Assembly: GCA_002173095.1 (NCBI GenBank)
Contig: NHBK01000008.1
Location: forward strand, 388,119 to 452,118
DNA from: Hyphomonadaceae bacterium TMED5
GTDB taxonomy: Bacteria; Pseudomonadota; Alphaproteobacteria; Caulobacterales; Hyphomonadaceae
Direction of reading: 5' to 3'
DNA length: 64,000 bases
The number at the start of each line of letters is the position of its first letter. Position 1 is the stretch's first letter. The notes under the pieces are model-generated. The model was given only the letters and a program-made list of their open reading frames with translations, made no database searches and had not been told where the DNA came from. Below, piece after piece: positions 17,585-26,618 of this stretch. The position numbers and the translations under genes were made by a program.

Positions 17585-19350
17585 CAGAATGCCTGCCCCA
17601 GAGCAATATAAATCTGTACCGGATCATCGAAATCGGTTGGATCCAATGGTGTCGCAATATCCACTCTCAATGGACCAGCCGGTGTATCGTAACGCACACC
17701 GAAACCAGCGCCGAAGCGCAGGTCACTGAAGCTTGGCAACTCCGTCTCGGACACGCGTCCTGCGTCAATAAAACCGACCAGCCCGATATTCTGACGGAAC
17801 TGCCAACGCGCTTCGACAGACGTCTCCAGGAGCGCACGCCCACCCAGAGGGGCATCATCATCGGAGCGAGGCCCAATAGCCTGATAAGCATAACCGCGGA
17901 CGCTGCCGCCGCCACCAGAGAAGAAACGGTCATCAGATGGCAGCGCTTCAATATCCGCGCCCCAGACCGTTCCAAGTTTCAACCGGCCAGCGAGCACGAG
18001 GCGTCGATCTTCGCCAAACGGCAAATATCCACGCAGCTGGCCCTCAGCGCGGATGAACTGGCTTTCAGAACTGCCGAAGGCGACGTTTGGATCAACGCGG
18101 CCCTCAACCCGCCAGCCTTTGGTCGGGTTCAGAAAATCATCGGCGCGATCCAGACGCGCTGACGCGTACACGCCAAGAAGCTGAAGATCACGCTCGCCAA
18201 ACTCGTCTTGTTCGTGAATGAGAGAGGCTGTCACGCCATAACTATATGAAAAGTCTGGTCCTTCGACGACTTCATAACCGGCACCAACCGCAAATTCCTG
18301 ACTGTCAAAGCCATCGGTATTTTCGTTGGACAATGTCGTGGAAAGCACGAGACCACGCCCGTATCCAAATTCGTTTGGTCGGCGCCACTGAACGTCCAGT
18401 TCCTGCTCAAGCTGAGCGACTGTAAGCTCTGCAACCAGCAAATCGCCATTTTTGGTCAGGTTACGACGGGTAAACTCTGCCGTGACACCCGGCCCGACAT
18501 CGGTCGCAATGCTGGCGCCCAGCGCTACCGTATTGCGCTCTCGTTCACTCAGCGTGACGATCACATCATAGACCGCATCGCCATTTTCCATAATGCGGGT
18601 CGGCTCTTCGGCCAGGCGAACATTTGCCAGATCAAACAGCCGGGTTTCGCTGAGCCGGCCGGAAAACATGGCAATGCCCTGAGGGGTGTATAAATCGCCA
18701 GCCTCAAAGGGGCGCAGACGGTCCAGATAATCGGTCTCAGTGATAATGTCGTCTGGATAGATCACCTCACCCAGTCGGACGCGATGACCTGCACTGACGT
18801 TATAGGTGACCCGAAGCTCACCGGCTTCGCGATCGCCCTGCACACGGCGGTCACCAGCCTCCGCAAAGGCGTAACCGTTACGGCGCAGGCTGAATGAGAT
18901 TTCGCGCTCCGCATCGATGATTTCCGCCGGGATCGCCGTGTCTCCGGCTGCAAGCGTAATTGCGTCAAAAGCGTCCTGCGCCGCCTCAGAGTTGGGCTCC
19001 GCATCGGAATAGTCAATTTCCAGGATTTCGATGAGGAACAGCTTACCCGGTTCGACTTCAAGAACCGGGGTCGTCACTTCATTCGTTTCGACATAGGCCG
19101 TGATTTGCGGATCGAAATATCCACGCGAATTCAGAATATCTCGCACGGTATTTTCAGCACGCTCAGCCTGTCTGCGCGCTTCAAACAGCGTTTCCGGGCG
19201 GTTCTCATCCGTCAGACCTGCTCTGACAGCATCACGAACATCCGACGGCAGAGTTTCACCTTCAAAACGCAATTGCACTTTCTCAGCGAGCGCAGCAGGA
19301 CTGGCGCACGACATGACTGCGATAGCAGTGAGGAATGATCTGATTTTCAA
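17584..19350 (-). CDS. tamA: Translocation and assembly module outer membrane component TamA
   Basis: A 588-residue Omp85-superfamily protein. After a signal peptide (cleavage near AALA), roughly 20-260 form POTRA domains; the C-terminal half is a 16-stranded barrel with GGGGSVRGYAYQ (the conserved VRGY of Omp85 loop 6) and a terminal Phe. It works with TamB in inserting outer membrane proteins, especially autotransporters. The start codon is TTG at 19350 with only a weak ribosome site; the next ATG would remove half of the signal peptide. It diverges from the autotransporter gene, which also starts with TTG. Confidence 0.92.
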   Translation of the reverse strand: MKIRSFLTAIAVMSCASPAALAEKVQLRFEGETLPSDVRDAVRAGLTDENRPETLFEARRQAERAENTVRDILNSRGYFDPQITAYVETNEVTTPVLEVEPGKLFLIEILEIDYSDAEPNSEAAQDAFDAITLAAGDTAIPAEIIDAEREISFSLRRNGYAFAEAGDRRVQGDREAGELRVTYNVSAGHRVRLGEVIYPDDIITETDYLDRLRPFEAGDLYTPQGIAMFSGRLSETRLFDLANVRLAEEPTRIMENGDAVYDVIVTLSERERNTVALGASIATDVGPGVTAEFTRRNLTKNGDLLVAELTVAQLEQELDVQWRRPNEFGYGRGLVLSTTLSNENTDGFDSQEFAVGAGYEVVEGPDFSYSYGVTASLIHEQDEFGERDLQLLGVYASARLDRADDFLNPTKGWRVEGRVDPNVAFGSSESQFIRAEGQLRGYLPFGEDRRLVLAGRLKLGTVWGADIEALPSDDRFFSGGGGSVRGYAYQAIGPRSDDDAPLGGRALLETSVEARWQFRQNIGLVGFIDAGRVSETELPSFSDLRFGAGFGVRYDTPAGPLRVDIATPLDPTDFDDPVQIYIALGQAF

Positions 19351-19457
19351 TTTGGATATTACTCTGAACTCTCGGGCCGGTCGTTGGCTCGCCTATATCG
19401 TGTCGTTCCGGGTATAGCCCCTCAACGAAACCGTATCGACTGTTTGGGATGAAAATC

Positions 19458-19475
19458 GGGTCATTTTTATGACCC
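19458..19475. promoter_or_regulatory. Inverted repeat upstream of tamA
   Basis: GGGTCAT, spacer TTTT, ATGACCC: perfect 7-bp arms about 110 bp upstream of the tamA start. It could be an operator or a small hairpin; the regulator is unknown. Confidence 0.4.
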
Positions 19476-19514
19476 AACGCACACCCAAACCGAAGGGTTC
19501 CATGAAAAAGGGCG

Positions 19515-19548
19515 TGAATTTATCTGAAATCGCCTGAATTTATCTGAA
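19515..19548. repeat. 14-bp direct repeat with 20-bp period
   Basis: TGAATTTATCTGAA occurs at 19515-19528 and again, identical, at 19535-19548. The 20-bp period is close to two helical turns, as expected for a tandem operator bound on one DNA face. Confidence 0.5.
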
Positions 19549-19636
19549 TATCGTTTATCGGCAACTTTCTCGAATGACATTTCTGCAATATTTCTTTGAC
19601 CTCTGAGTGAATCCATTGAAAACTAAACCCATGTGC

Positions 19637-19659
19637 AAATGCCCATGGGACGGGCATTT
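19637..19659 (+). promoter_or_regulatory. Hairpin in the autotransporter leader
   Basis: AAATGCCC, seven-base loop, GGGCATTT: a perfect 8-bp stem 14 bp before the GGGGAG ribosome site. It has no T-run. It may affect mRNA stability or translation of the large autotransporter. Confidence 0.4.
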
Positions 19660-19685
19660 CAGGCGGCATTTCGGGGAGAAATACA

Positions 19686-22600
19686 TTGAAATCCAAATTA
19701 TTGATGGCCGGTCTGGCCTCTACGTCGTTTTTTGCGCTCGCGACGGCTCTGACGCCAGCAGCTAACGCTTTAACGGTTCGCGACGATGTTACCGTCGCCG
19801 GATCTGAAGAATATGCAGATGATCCGCAATGGGATGGTGTGGTCCAGATTTACCACATGTTCCCCGGCGGCTCGATTAATTTCAACTGCTCAGGAACACT
19901 GATCAACGCACGCACGGTCATCACCGCGGCGCACTGTTTCAACGATTATCCGTCAGATTATTATTCAGACTATAACGAGCTGATCACACCGATCATCGCA
20001 TATGGTCCTGACACATTCGACGCACTGTTTGGATGGCTTGGCCAAAGCGAACTCACTGAAACTTATGAGTTTGACGAACGCTCTGGTCTGGTTTTCGCAA
20101 ACCAGGTCATCATTCACCCGGATGCTGATCCGGCATTTGGTGCAAATCTCGACTTCCCTGCAGCCGATGTTGCGCTGGTCAGCCTGTCTTCACCGCTGGC
20201 AAACCTGCCTAGCTACTCCATGCTCTTCAGCCCTGCCCCGGTTGGGTCCCATGTTTCAATGGTCGCCTATGGCGGCCATGGCACAGGTTCGACCGGTGAT
20301 GTTGGCATTGATGGCAAACGTCAGGCTGGCGAGAATATTCTGGGCATGGTCGGCTCTCAGGTTGACTTCCTGAGCGCTGTGTTCGGCACTGATGCCTCTC
20401 CATATTACACGACGCAGCCCGGCGCGAGCCAATCTCAGTACTGGATTGATTTCGACAACCCGGACCGTACCGGCGAAGAATGTGGTCGTAACGACATCGG
20501 TGACTGGGCGTGTTCTGACGGGGCCTTCTGGTGGTACTTCGATAACCCGGTCACAAACACCTGGTTTAACAATTCTCTGTCAAATGACATCCTGCCCGGC
20601 GACGCTCTGGACTATGAGGCGGGAACTGCCGGTGGCGATTCTGGTTCGCCACTATTCTTTGACGAACTCGGCGACAGCCCTCTGATCGGCGGCGTTCTGA
20701 GCGGTGGCTATGGCTTCGTTTCCCCTGTTTCAAGTGGCTATAGCGATGTCAGCTATTACAACCCGCTCTTCAATTTCTACGATTTCATCGTTGAAGCGAA
20801 CCCATACAAATATGTCAGCGCGATTGAAGGCGATGGCCTCTGGAGCGACCCAACTCACTGGGTGCAGGATCTCGACCCCGGCTATTACATCATCGATGAA
20901 GAGGGTAACCTCGTAAACGGCATTCCGGACAGCCCGGAACCTGGCGTTGGCGGCACCGGTCCAAATGAAGGCGTTGTTCTGGACGTTGATATTAGCGGCG
21001 CAACAGAAGCTGAAGCTGGTCTCGGCGCAGATGTTTCCGGCATTGATGCATCTGCAAACGGCCTGGCGGGCATAGTCACCTCAGACAACCGTCCTGCTGA
21101 TGGCCTGGTCGTTTCCGGTGACAGCCTGAACGACATTTCCTTTGACAATGTGACAGGCGGTACGGCGCTCTGGACCGACGATACCTCAGAGTCAGAGCTT
21201 GTCACTTACCTCTATGGTGACATCGGTTCTCCTACCGCTCTGGCAGGTCCGGGCAGCACGGGCTTCGTTCCAAATAACGGCCTGACTGCAGGCGGCTTCT
21301 ACAACTATTTCGACGTGACGCTTAGCGCAGCTGGCACGACGACGCTCGATATTTATGCCGAAGTCGACAGTTTCAGCATCGATTATGTCGACGCCACACT
21401 GAACATCACAGAAGACGGCACGCTCTTCTCCATCATCGACACTCAGGTCTTTGGCGGAACACTGCACAATGACGGCCTTCTGGTTTCCCGTGACGTTCTG
21501 AACGTTCTCGGCACGATTTCCGGTTCGGGCGCAATCTTCGCGGATACGGTGTTCAATGGCGGCTTGCTGGCACCGACTGAAGGCATGTCGATTTATGGTG
21601 ATCTCGTACTCACCTCACTCAGCGCGTTCGGCTATACCGGCAGCTCTCTCTTCGTAGATGGCGACCTCTCAGTCGACGGAACGGTTCTGTTCGGTGTGCC
21701 TTACGCCTATGGCGATGAAGGTACGATCATTGAATACACCGGCGAAAGCACGGGAGCATTCGGTGACACTGAACTGGCGGGCGTTCTCTACGCCACCTAT
21801 TCAGATGAAGCTGGCCTGATCACCTATCAGATTGACGCGAAAAGCTTCTTCAGCATTCTGCCGGAAATCACCGATCCAAGCCTCTCAAGCCTTGTCTATG
21901 CGCTCGATAACGCACGCGGCACGTCTTATGAGGAACTCATGTCAATCTACGGCACGATTGACTATCTGGGCGAAGACACGCTGGCTGATGCTCTGGGTAC
22001 CATTCTGCCAGCAGAGCAATTCTCCATCGGCAACACGCTGTTTGCTGGCAGTGAACAGCTGAACCTTCACCTCGCTCAACGCTTTGCGGCGATCCAGCGT
22101 GGGGAAGCAGACGGGTCTGCCTTCAACCAGATGGGCAGCATTGGCGTCGAAGTCGCTGGCAATAACGAGATGATGGCCTTTGCTCAGGCTGCTGAGGCAA
22201 CTGCCGCAGCGTCTGGTTCGGGGAGCGTTTCAGACTCAGCTGATGGCTGGGGCACGTTCGTTCAGGTCAGCTATTTCAATGGCGATGAGACCAACCCTCT
22301 GACCGCTGAAACCAGCGATCTGGACGGTCTGGCTGTTACCGCTGGTATCGACCGCATGCTGGAAGGCGGACTGCGCGTCGGTGCGTTCCTGAACTACACA
22401 GACGGCGAAACCACCTTCACCTCATCCGTTGGCGGCGTTGAAGTCGACGGCATTTCCGGGGGTCTCTATGCGGCTTACGCAAATGAGAATGGCCTGAACA
22501 TGAATGGTTATATCGGTGTCGGTAGCAAAGACATCACCATCATGCACACAGACGGCCTGACCGGCAGCATGATGACGGGTGACACGGAAGCTGAAGAGTT

Positions 22601-23075
22601 CCTGCTCGGCGCAGAACTCTCTCGCGTCTATGGCACCGGAAACCTGCTCTTCATGGAGCCTGCAATCGGCGTTGAATATGTCGGTCTTGATGTTGATGCC
22701 TACTCCGAAACGGGTGGCGGCGCGGCTCTGACGATCGGCGATCAGCTGCTCTCAACCGCACAGGCTTATGTCGGTTCGGACTTTCACTTCTATAACCCGG
22801 AAGACCCATCCCCACTGCGTCCGACACTTGGCGCATACTGGGTGCACGACCTGGCAAATTCAGGAGAAGAAGTTGACGCAGAGTTTGTTGGCGCGGCGGC
22901 CAGCGGCTTCACAACTTATGGCCCGGGCACAGACAATAGCTGGGTCGAGCTCAACGCTCAGCTCGACTATTACAGCTCTGACAGCCTGACCTTCTCTGGA
23001 TTTGTGTCTCAGACCATCGGTCGGGATGAGCTGGATCTGACCGCTTTTGGCGTAAATATCCGCAAAACCTTCTGA
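19686..23075 (+). CDS. Autotransporter with a trypsin-like serine protease passenger
   Basis: A 1129-residue type Va autotransporter. A signal peptide (ending near PAANA) leads into an S1-family protease domain, about 45-380, with the full catalytic triad: His83 in TAAHC, Asp161 in AADVALV and Ser319 in GGDSGSP. Residues about 380-760 are Gly/Asp/Thr-rich beta-repeats, probably a beta-helix stalk. About 830-1129 is the 12-stranded Autotransporter beta-barrel, ending GVNIRKTF. The TTG at 19686 is chosen because GGGGAGAAATACA lies directly before it and it keeps the signal peptide positive end. It is divergent from tamA-tamB. The protease target is unknown. Confidence 0.92.
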   Translation: MKSKLLMAGLASTSFFALATALTPAANALTVRDDVTVAGSEEYADDPQWDGVVQIYHMFPGGSINFNCSGTLINARTVITAAHCFNDYPSDYYSDYNELITPIIAYGPDTFDALFGWLGQSELTETYEFDERSGLVFANQVIIHPDADPAFGANLDFPAADVALVSLSSPLANLPSYSMLFSPAPVGSHVSMVAYGGHGTGSTGDVGIDGKRQAGENILGMVGSQVDFLSAVFGTDASPYYTTQPGASQSQYWIDFDNPDRTGEECGRNDIGDWACSDGAFWWYFDNPVTNTWFNNSLSNDILPGDALDYEAGTAGGDSGSPLFFDELGDSPLIGGVLSGGYGFVSPVSSGYSDVSYYNPLFNFYDFIVEANPYKYVSAIEGDGLWSDPTHWVQDLDPGYYIIDEEGNLVNGIPDSPEPGVGGTGPNEGVVLDVDISGATEAEAGLGADVSGIDASANGLAGIVTSDNRPADGLVVSGDSLNDISFDNVTGGTALWTDDTSESELVTYLYGDIGSPTALAGPGSTGFVPNNGLTAGGFYNYFDVTLSAAGTTTLDIYAEVDSFSIDYVDATLNITEDGTLFSIIDTQVFGGTLHNDGLLVSRDVLNVLGTISGSGAIFADTVFNGGLLAPTEGMSIYGDLVLTSLSAFGYTGSSLFVDGDLSVDGTVLFGVPYAYGDEGTIIEYTGESTGAFGDTELAGVLYATYSDEAGLITYQIDAKSFFSILPEITDPSLSSLVYALDNARGTSYEELMSIYGTIDYLGEDTLADALGTILPAEQFSIGNTLFAGSEQLNLHLAQRFAAIQRGEADGSAFNQMGSIGVEVAGNNEMMAFAQAAEATAAASGSGSVSDSADGWGTFVQVSYFNGDETNPLTAETSDLDGLAVTAGIDRMLEGGLRVGAFLNYTDGETTFTSSVGGVEVDGISGGLYAAYANENGLNMNGYIGVGSKDITIMHTDGLTGSMMTGDTEAEEFLLGAELSRVYGTGNLLFMEPAIGVEYVGLDVDAYSETGGGAALTIGDQLLSTAQAYVGSDFHFYNPEDPSPLRPTLGAYWVHDLANSGEEVDAEFVGAAASGFTTYGPGTDNSWVELNAQLDYYSSDSLTFSGFVSQTIGRDELDLTAFGVNIRKTF

Positions 23076-23096
23076 TCCAGATAGCCTCTGACGAAA

Positions 23097-23121
23097 AACC
23101 CCGGCAATGCCGGGGTTTTTT
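23097..23121 (+). terminator. Intrinsic terminator after the autotransporter
   Basis: AACCCCGGC, loop AAT, GCCGGGGTT, then T-run; 22 bp after the stop codon. Confidence 0.92.
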
Positions 23122-23182
23122 ATTGCCAGCGCGGCCTGTTCGTTCTGACATAGGAACACAACCAATACGTTTCGGGGTTCCC

Positions 23183-24283
23183 ATGTCTCTTCGCCAGCTC
23201 GCACTGCTTCTACCTGCATCCACCCTGCTCTTTTCCGCCTGCGCAACGCAAAGCGCCCCGGTCATGCCGGTCGAAACGGAAACACCTATGGCTGCCCTGG
23301 AATGGTCCATCGTGGTTCATGGCGGTGCCGGTGTTATCACACGCGATGCAATGTCTCCTGAAACTGAAGCCGCCTATGAAGCAGCCCTTGCTCATGCGCT
23401 GGATACAGGAAGCGAGATTCTTGCCTCAGGCGGCGCAGCGATTGATGCAGTCGAAGCCGTCATTATGGGGCTGGAAGATAATCCGCTCTTCAATGCCGGT
23501 CGCGGCGCGGTGCTGACTGAAACCGGTGAGTTCTCGCTGGATTCCTCCATCATGGCCGGTGACACGCTGAACGCTGGCGCCGTCGCAGGTCTTTCCAACA
23601 TCCGACACCCTATTTCCGCAGCCCGCGCAGCCATGGAAAACTCACCGCATGTGATGCTCGCCGGTGAAGGCGCAGACCAGTTCGCGGCCGAGCAAGGGCT
23701 GGAGGTCGTCGACCCGACTTACTTCTTCACAGAGCGTCGCTGGGATAGCCTCATACGCGTTCTGGAACGTCGCGGCGTTGAAGCCCCCGCTCATCCGCTC
23801 GGTGCTGCACAGGAAGATGAGCTCTCAATGCTAAGCTTCCCGGACGACCGCAAATTCGGCACGGTGGGCGTTGTCGCCATGGACCAGACGGGCACGATTG
23901 TAGCGGGCACTTCAACCGGCGGCACGACAGCTAAACGCTGGGGCCGGGTCGGCGATTCTCCGGTTATTGGTGCAGGCACCTATGCGGCTAACGGCGTTTG
24001 CGGTGTGTCAGCGACCGGCACGGGCGAGTATTTCATACGCCTTGCCATCGCTTATGCGATTTGTGCGCGGATTGAGCTTCTGGGCGAGACAGCCTCTGAA
24101 GCCGCGGATCATGTCATCCATACTCAACTCACAGGGCTGGAAGGCGATGGCGGCGTGATTGTGCTGGGACCGGACGGCACGCCAACATGGTCGTTCAACA
24201 CCGAAGGCATGTACCGCGCCTATGCGACCTCTGAAGGCCGACGTGAAATCGAAATCTATGAATACAATGAGGGCGCCTTTTAG
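23183..24283 (+). CDS. Lipoprotein isoaspartyl peptidase / L-asparaginase (Ntn hydrolase)
   Basis: A 366-residue plant-type asparaginase (Asparaginase_2, T2 family). These precursors cut themselves before a threonine that becomes the N-terminal nucleophile; here it is Thr227 in KFGTVGVV, with the downstream GTSTGGTTAK and GDSPVIGAGTYA motifs intact. They hydrolyse isoaspartyl dipeptides or asparagine. Unusually for the family the protein starts with a lipoprotein signal, LFSAC (Cys20), so it should sit in the periplasm on a membrane. The start at 23183 gives this signal. Its stop codon lies inside a terminator hairpin. Confidence 0.9.
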   Translation: MSLRQLALLLPASTLLFSACATQSAPVMPVETETPMAALEWSIVVHGGAGVITRDAMSPETEAAYEAALAHALDTGSEILASGGAAIDAVEAVIMGLEDNPLFNAGRGAVLTETGEFSLDSSIMAGDTLNAGAVAGLSNIRHPISAARAAMENSPHVMLAGEGADQFAAEQGLEVVDPTYFFTERRWDSLIRVLERRGVEAPAHPLGAAQEDELSMLSFPDDRKFGTVGVVAMDQTGTIVAGTSTGGTTAKRWGRVGDSPVIGAGTYAANGVCGVSATGTGEYFIRLAIAYAICARIELLGETASEAADHVIHTQLTGLEGDGGVIVLGPDGTPTWSFNTEGMYRAYATSEGRREIEIYEYNEGAF

Positions 24284-24296
24284 GGCGCCCTGTTTT
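24270..24296 (+). terminator. Terminator overlapping the isoaspartyl peptidase stop codon
   Basis: AGGGCGCC, six-base loop holding the TAG stop (24281-24283), GGCGCCCT, then TGTTTT. The hairpin begins within the coding sequence, so a ribosome reaching the stop would compete with hairpin folding. Confidence 0.8.
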
Positions 24297-24315
24297 GGTT
24301 TGATTGTCTGATCGA

Positions 24316-25188
24316 TCAGAAACCGATTTCCGCACCCTCAAGGCCCGGAAGCTTCAAGAGGATCAACAAGTCGCGCAATTCCTGACGGGCAGCCACATGG
24401 CTCATCGTGAAAGTGATGTTCGAGCCCTCTTCTGTGAGATCCAGCAGTGTAAGCCCCATTGGGAAGAGTTCGCGATAAATCACACGTTCCGACAGGCCTG
24501 GCGCAAGACGGAAGCCAATCCGGCGGGCCAGATTATGCAAAGCCTCACCTACGCGCTGTTTGTTGCGCGCTTCCAGCGGAGACATACGGTTACGCATAAC
24601 CACCCAGTCGATCGGACGACGCGTTGTCTGCGCTTTATGCTTACGACACGCCCAGACCATTTCCGCGTAAAAGCTTGGACGAACGACTTCGAGGCTCTGT
24701 GGGTTCACATCGCCCAGAAGGTCGAAGTCTACAAAGCTGTCATTCAGCGGAGTGACAAGCGTATCAGCAGATGAATGCGCGAGACGTGACAGGAAGGTGT
24801 CACCACCCGGCGCATCGACGATCACATAATCGCAGGTCGTTTTCAGACGCTTGAGGCTGTCCAGAAAACGATGGCTTTCCTCGGCCTCAGCTTCATCCAG
24901 ATTACGAGCCACACTGGCATCCACGCGCAGCGATTCCGGCATCGGAATGTTTGAGCCTGTGGATTTCACCCAGCGCGTTCTGTTTTCCAGATAGCGGGTA
25001 AACGTACGCTGACGGACATCCAGGTCGATCACGCCGACCTTTTTGCCCATACGCATAAGGGCCACAGACAAATGCATTGCGACCGTTGATTTTCCGGCGC
25101 CACCCTTCTCGTTACCGATAATAATGACGCGGCATTCATGTGCATCGACCTTCGGCTTGTCAGCCGGCTGAGCCTCAGCACGATCCAT
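24316..25188 (-). CDS. mipZ: Division site positioning ATPase MipZ
   Basis: A 290-residue ParA/MinD-type ATPase matching MipZ. The deviant Walker A NEKGGAGKST (Lys28, Lys33) is followed by DLDVRQRTFTRYLENR, VDAPGGDT and LVTPLNDSFVDFD, all typical of MipZ. MipZ dimers form a bipolar gradient by binding DNA and ParB and block FtsZ assembly away from midcell. The ATG at 25188 is chosen because AGAAGGA precedes it; a GTG at 25218 is possible. It follows a small unknown gene in the same direction and ends beside the isoaspartyl peptidase gene. Confidence 0.93.
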   Translation of the reverse strand: MDRAEAQPADKPKVDAHECRVIIIGNEKGGAGKSTVAMHLSVALMRMGKKVGVIDLDVRQRTFTRYLENRTRWVKSTGSNIPMPESLRVDASVARNLDEAEAEESHRFLDSLKRLKTTCDYVIVDAPGGDTFLSRLAHSSADTLVTPLNDSFVDFDLLGDVNPQSLEVVRPSFYAEMVWACRKHKAQTTRRPIDWVVMRNRMSPLEARNKQRVGEALHNLARRIGFRLAPGLSERVIYRELFPMGLTLLDLTEEGSNITFTMSHVAARQELRDLLILLKLPGLEGAEIGF

Positions 25189-25236
25189 GAGAGTAAATCC
25201 TTCTGGTTTCACGAACACACTCCGTATAACATAGGA

Positions 25237-25665
25237 CTAACCTCCCCGGTAATAATCCGTTTGGGGGCGCTTCATCTCTCCACCCTGCATTTGCGGGGCA
25301 AGCGACTTAGCAAAACTCTCTGGAAGACTGTCGAAGAGATCCGTATCCACCTGATCTCTGACGAAATGGTCCTCAAAGAGAAACGCGTTTTCGACCATGT
25401 CTGTGACGCGATCTGGCTTACCCTCAGAAAAGACGTGCTCCTCTTTGCCAAAACGATTCTTCAAACCCGAAAGAGATTGAGACAGGTCTTCAATTGCAGT
25501 GTTATCCGGCCGACGAACATGCAGATTGGTCCTTGAAACGTCTTCAAACAACCAATTGTCTGCTGTCGTCAGGGCGACACTCGCAGCCTGTCCTTCTGCT
25601 GCGGCGGACCGCAGAGAGGAAGACTCAGTGTAACCCTGAAGGGCGCGGATAAGTCGTGCAAACAT
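25237..25665 (-). CDS. Hypothetical protein upstream of mipZ
   Basis: A 142-residue soluble, acidic protein starting MFARLIRALQGYTE. No signal peptide, membrane helix or known domain is apparent. Frame continues upstream to a TTG at 25716, but the ATG at 25665 is simpler, though its ribosome site is weak. It is 48 bp from mipZ in the same direction and divergent from panC. The position next to mipZ suggests a cell-cycle link, but this is inference only. Confidence 0.6.
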   Translation of the reverse strand: MFARLIRALQGYTESSSLRSAAAEGQAASVALTTADNWLFEDVSRTNLHVRRPDNTAIEDLSQSLSGLKNRFGKEEHVFSEGKPDRVTDMVENAFLFEDHFVRDQVDTDLFDSLPESFAKSLAPQMQGGEMKRPQTDYYRGG

Positions 25666-25775
25666 AGCATTAAATTGAAGGGTTTCGGTTAACCAAGTGT
25701 TTATGCCGATTGCCAAAATCTTACCGTGCGCTATTGCACAGCTAATTATTCACAGTGTTTTACAGGGCTTTACCC

Positions 25776-26618
25776 ATGCAAGTTGTACGCACACTCGAAG
25801 AGCTTAGAAGCATTGTTCGCGGCTGGAAACGCGAAGGTCTGAGTGTGGGCTTTGTGCCAACAATGGGCGCGCTGCATGCGGGACATTTGTCATTGGTCGA
25901 CCTGTCTACCGCGCAGTGCGATCGCACCATTGCGAGCATATTCGTAAACCCAACCCAGTTTGCGCCGCATGAGGATCTGGACAGCTATCCGCGTCAGGAG
26001 CAACAGGATCATGACCTGCTGCGAGGACGCGGATGTGATCTGGTCTTTTGTCCTGAAGTCTCTGTCATGTACCCCGAAGGCGAGGAAACCCGCGTTTCCG
26101 TCCCACAAATGGGAGCCAAGCTGGAAGGCCCGTTCCGTCCGCACTTCTTTGGCGGTGTCGCAACAGTCGTCGCCAAACTGTTCAATCAGGTAGAGCCGGA
26201 CAAAGCGTTTTTTGGCGAGAAAGACTATCAACAGGTCCAGGTCATCAAACGCATGGTGATCGACCTTTGTTTTGGCATTGAGATTGTACCCGGCCCGACA
26301 GCGCGCGCCGGTGATGGCCTCGCCCTGTCTTCACGCAATGCCTATCTGAGCGCCGTACAGCGCGCGATTGCGCCCGTATTGTTCGCCAGCCTGCACCGCT
26401 GCGCCATACGCATGCGAAACGGAACACCGCCTGAAATTGCTCTGGCAGAAGCTAAGGCCGCCATCAGCAAAGCCGGATTTGAAAACGTCGAATATGTAGA
26501 TGCGGTTGATCCCGGCACGCTGGACCAGATCACCGACACGCTGCCGGATTATCCATGCCGTCTTATTGCAGCGGCATGGCTCGGTAAAACACGTCTGATC
26601 GACAATATCGCCCTTTAG
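25776..26618 (+). CDS. panC: Pantothenate synthetase (pantoate-beta-alanine ligase)
   Basis: A 280-residue PanC that joins pantoate and beta-alanine with ATP to make pantothenate for coenzyme A. The HIGH-type motif is HAGH (His34, His37) after PTMGAL, and VNPTQF, FGEKDYQQ and LSSRNAYLS are canonical. The ATG at 25776 fits family N-termini; AGGG is 8 bases upstream. The 3' end overlaps the convergent GltB-like gene by 4 bp. No panB or panD is in the window. Confidence 0.95.
   Translation: MQVVRTLEELRSIVRGWKREGLSVGFVPTMGALHAGHLSLVDLSTAQCDRTIASIFVNPTQFAPHEDLDSYPRQEQQDHDLLRGRGCDLVFCPEVSVMYPEGEETRVSVPQMGAKLEGPFRPHFFGGVATVVAKLFNQVEPDKAFFGEKDYQQVQVIKRMVIDLCFGIEIVPGPTARAGDGLALSSRNAYLSAVQRAIAPVLFASLHRCAIRMRNGTPPEIALAEAKAAISKAGFENVEYVDAVDPGTLDQITDTLPDYPCRLIAAAWLGKTRLIDNIAL

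Larger units (their letters stand above)
19351..19685. other. Divergent regulatory region between tamA and the autotransporter
   Basis: A 335-bp AT-rich gap with several ordered elements: an inverted repeat at 19458-19475, a 14-bp direct repeat at 19515-19548, a possible -35 TTGACC at 19596-19601 without a convincing -10, and a hairpin at 19637-19659 just before the autotransporter ribosome site (GGGGAG, 19673-19678). No gene is seen. Confidence 0.5.
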
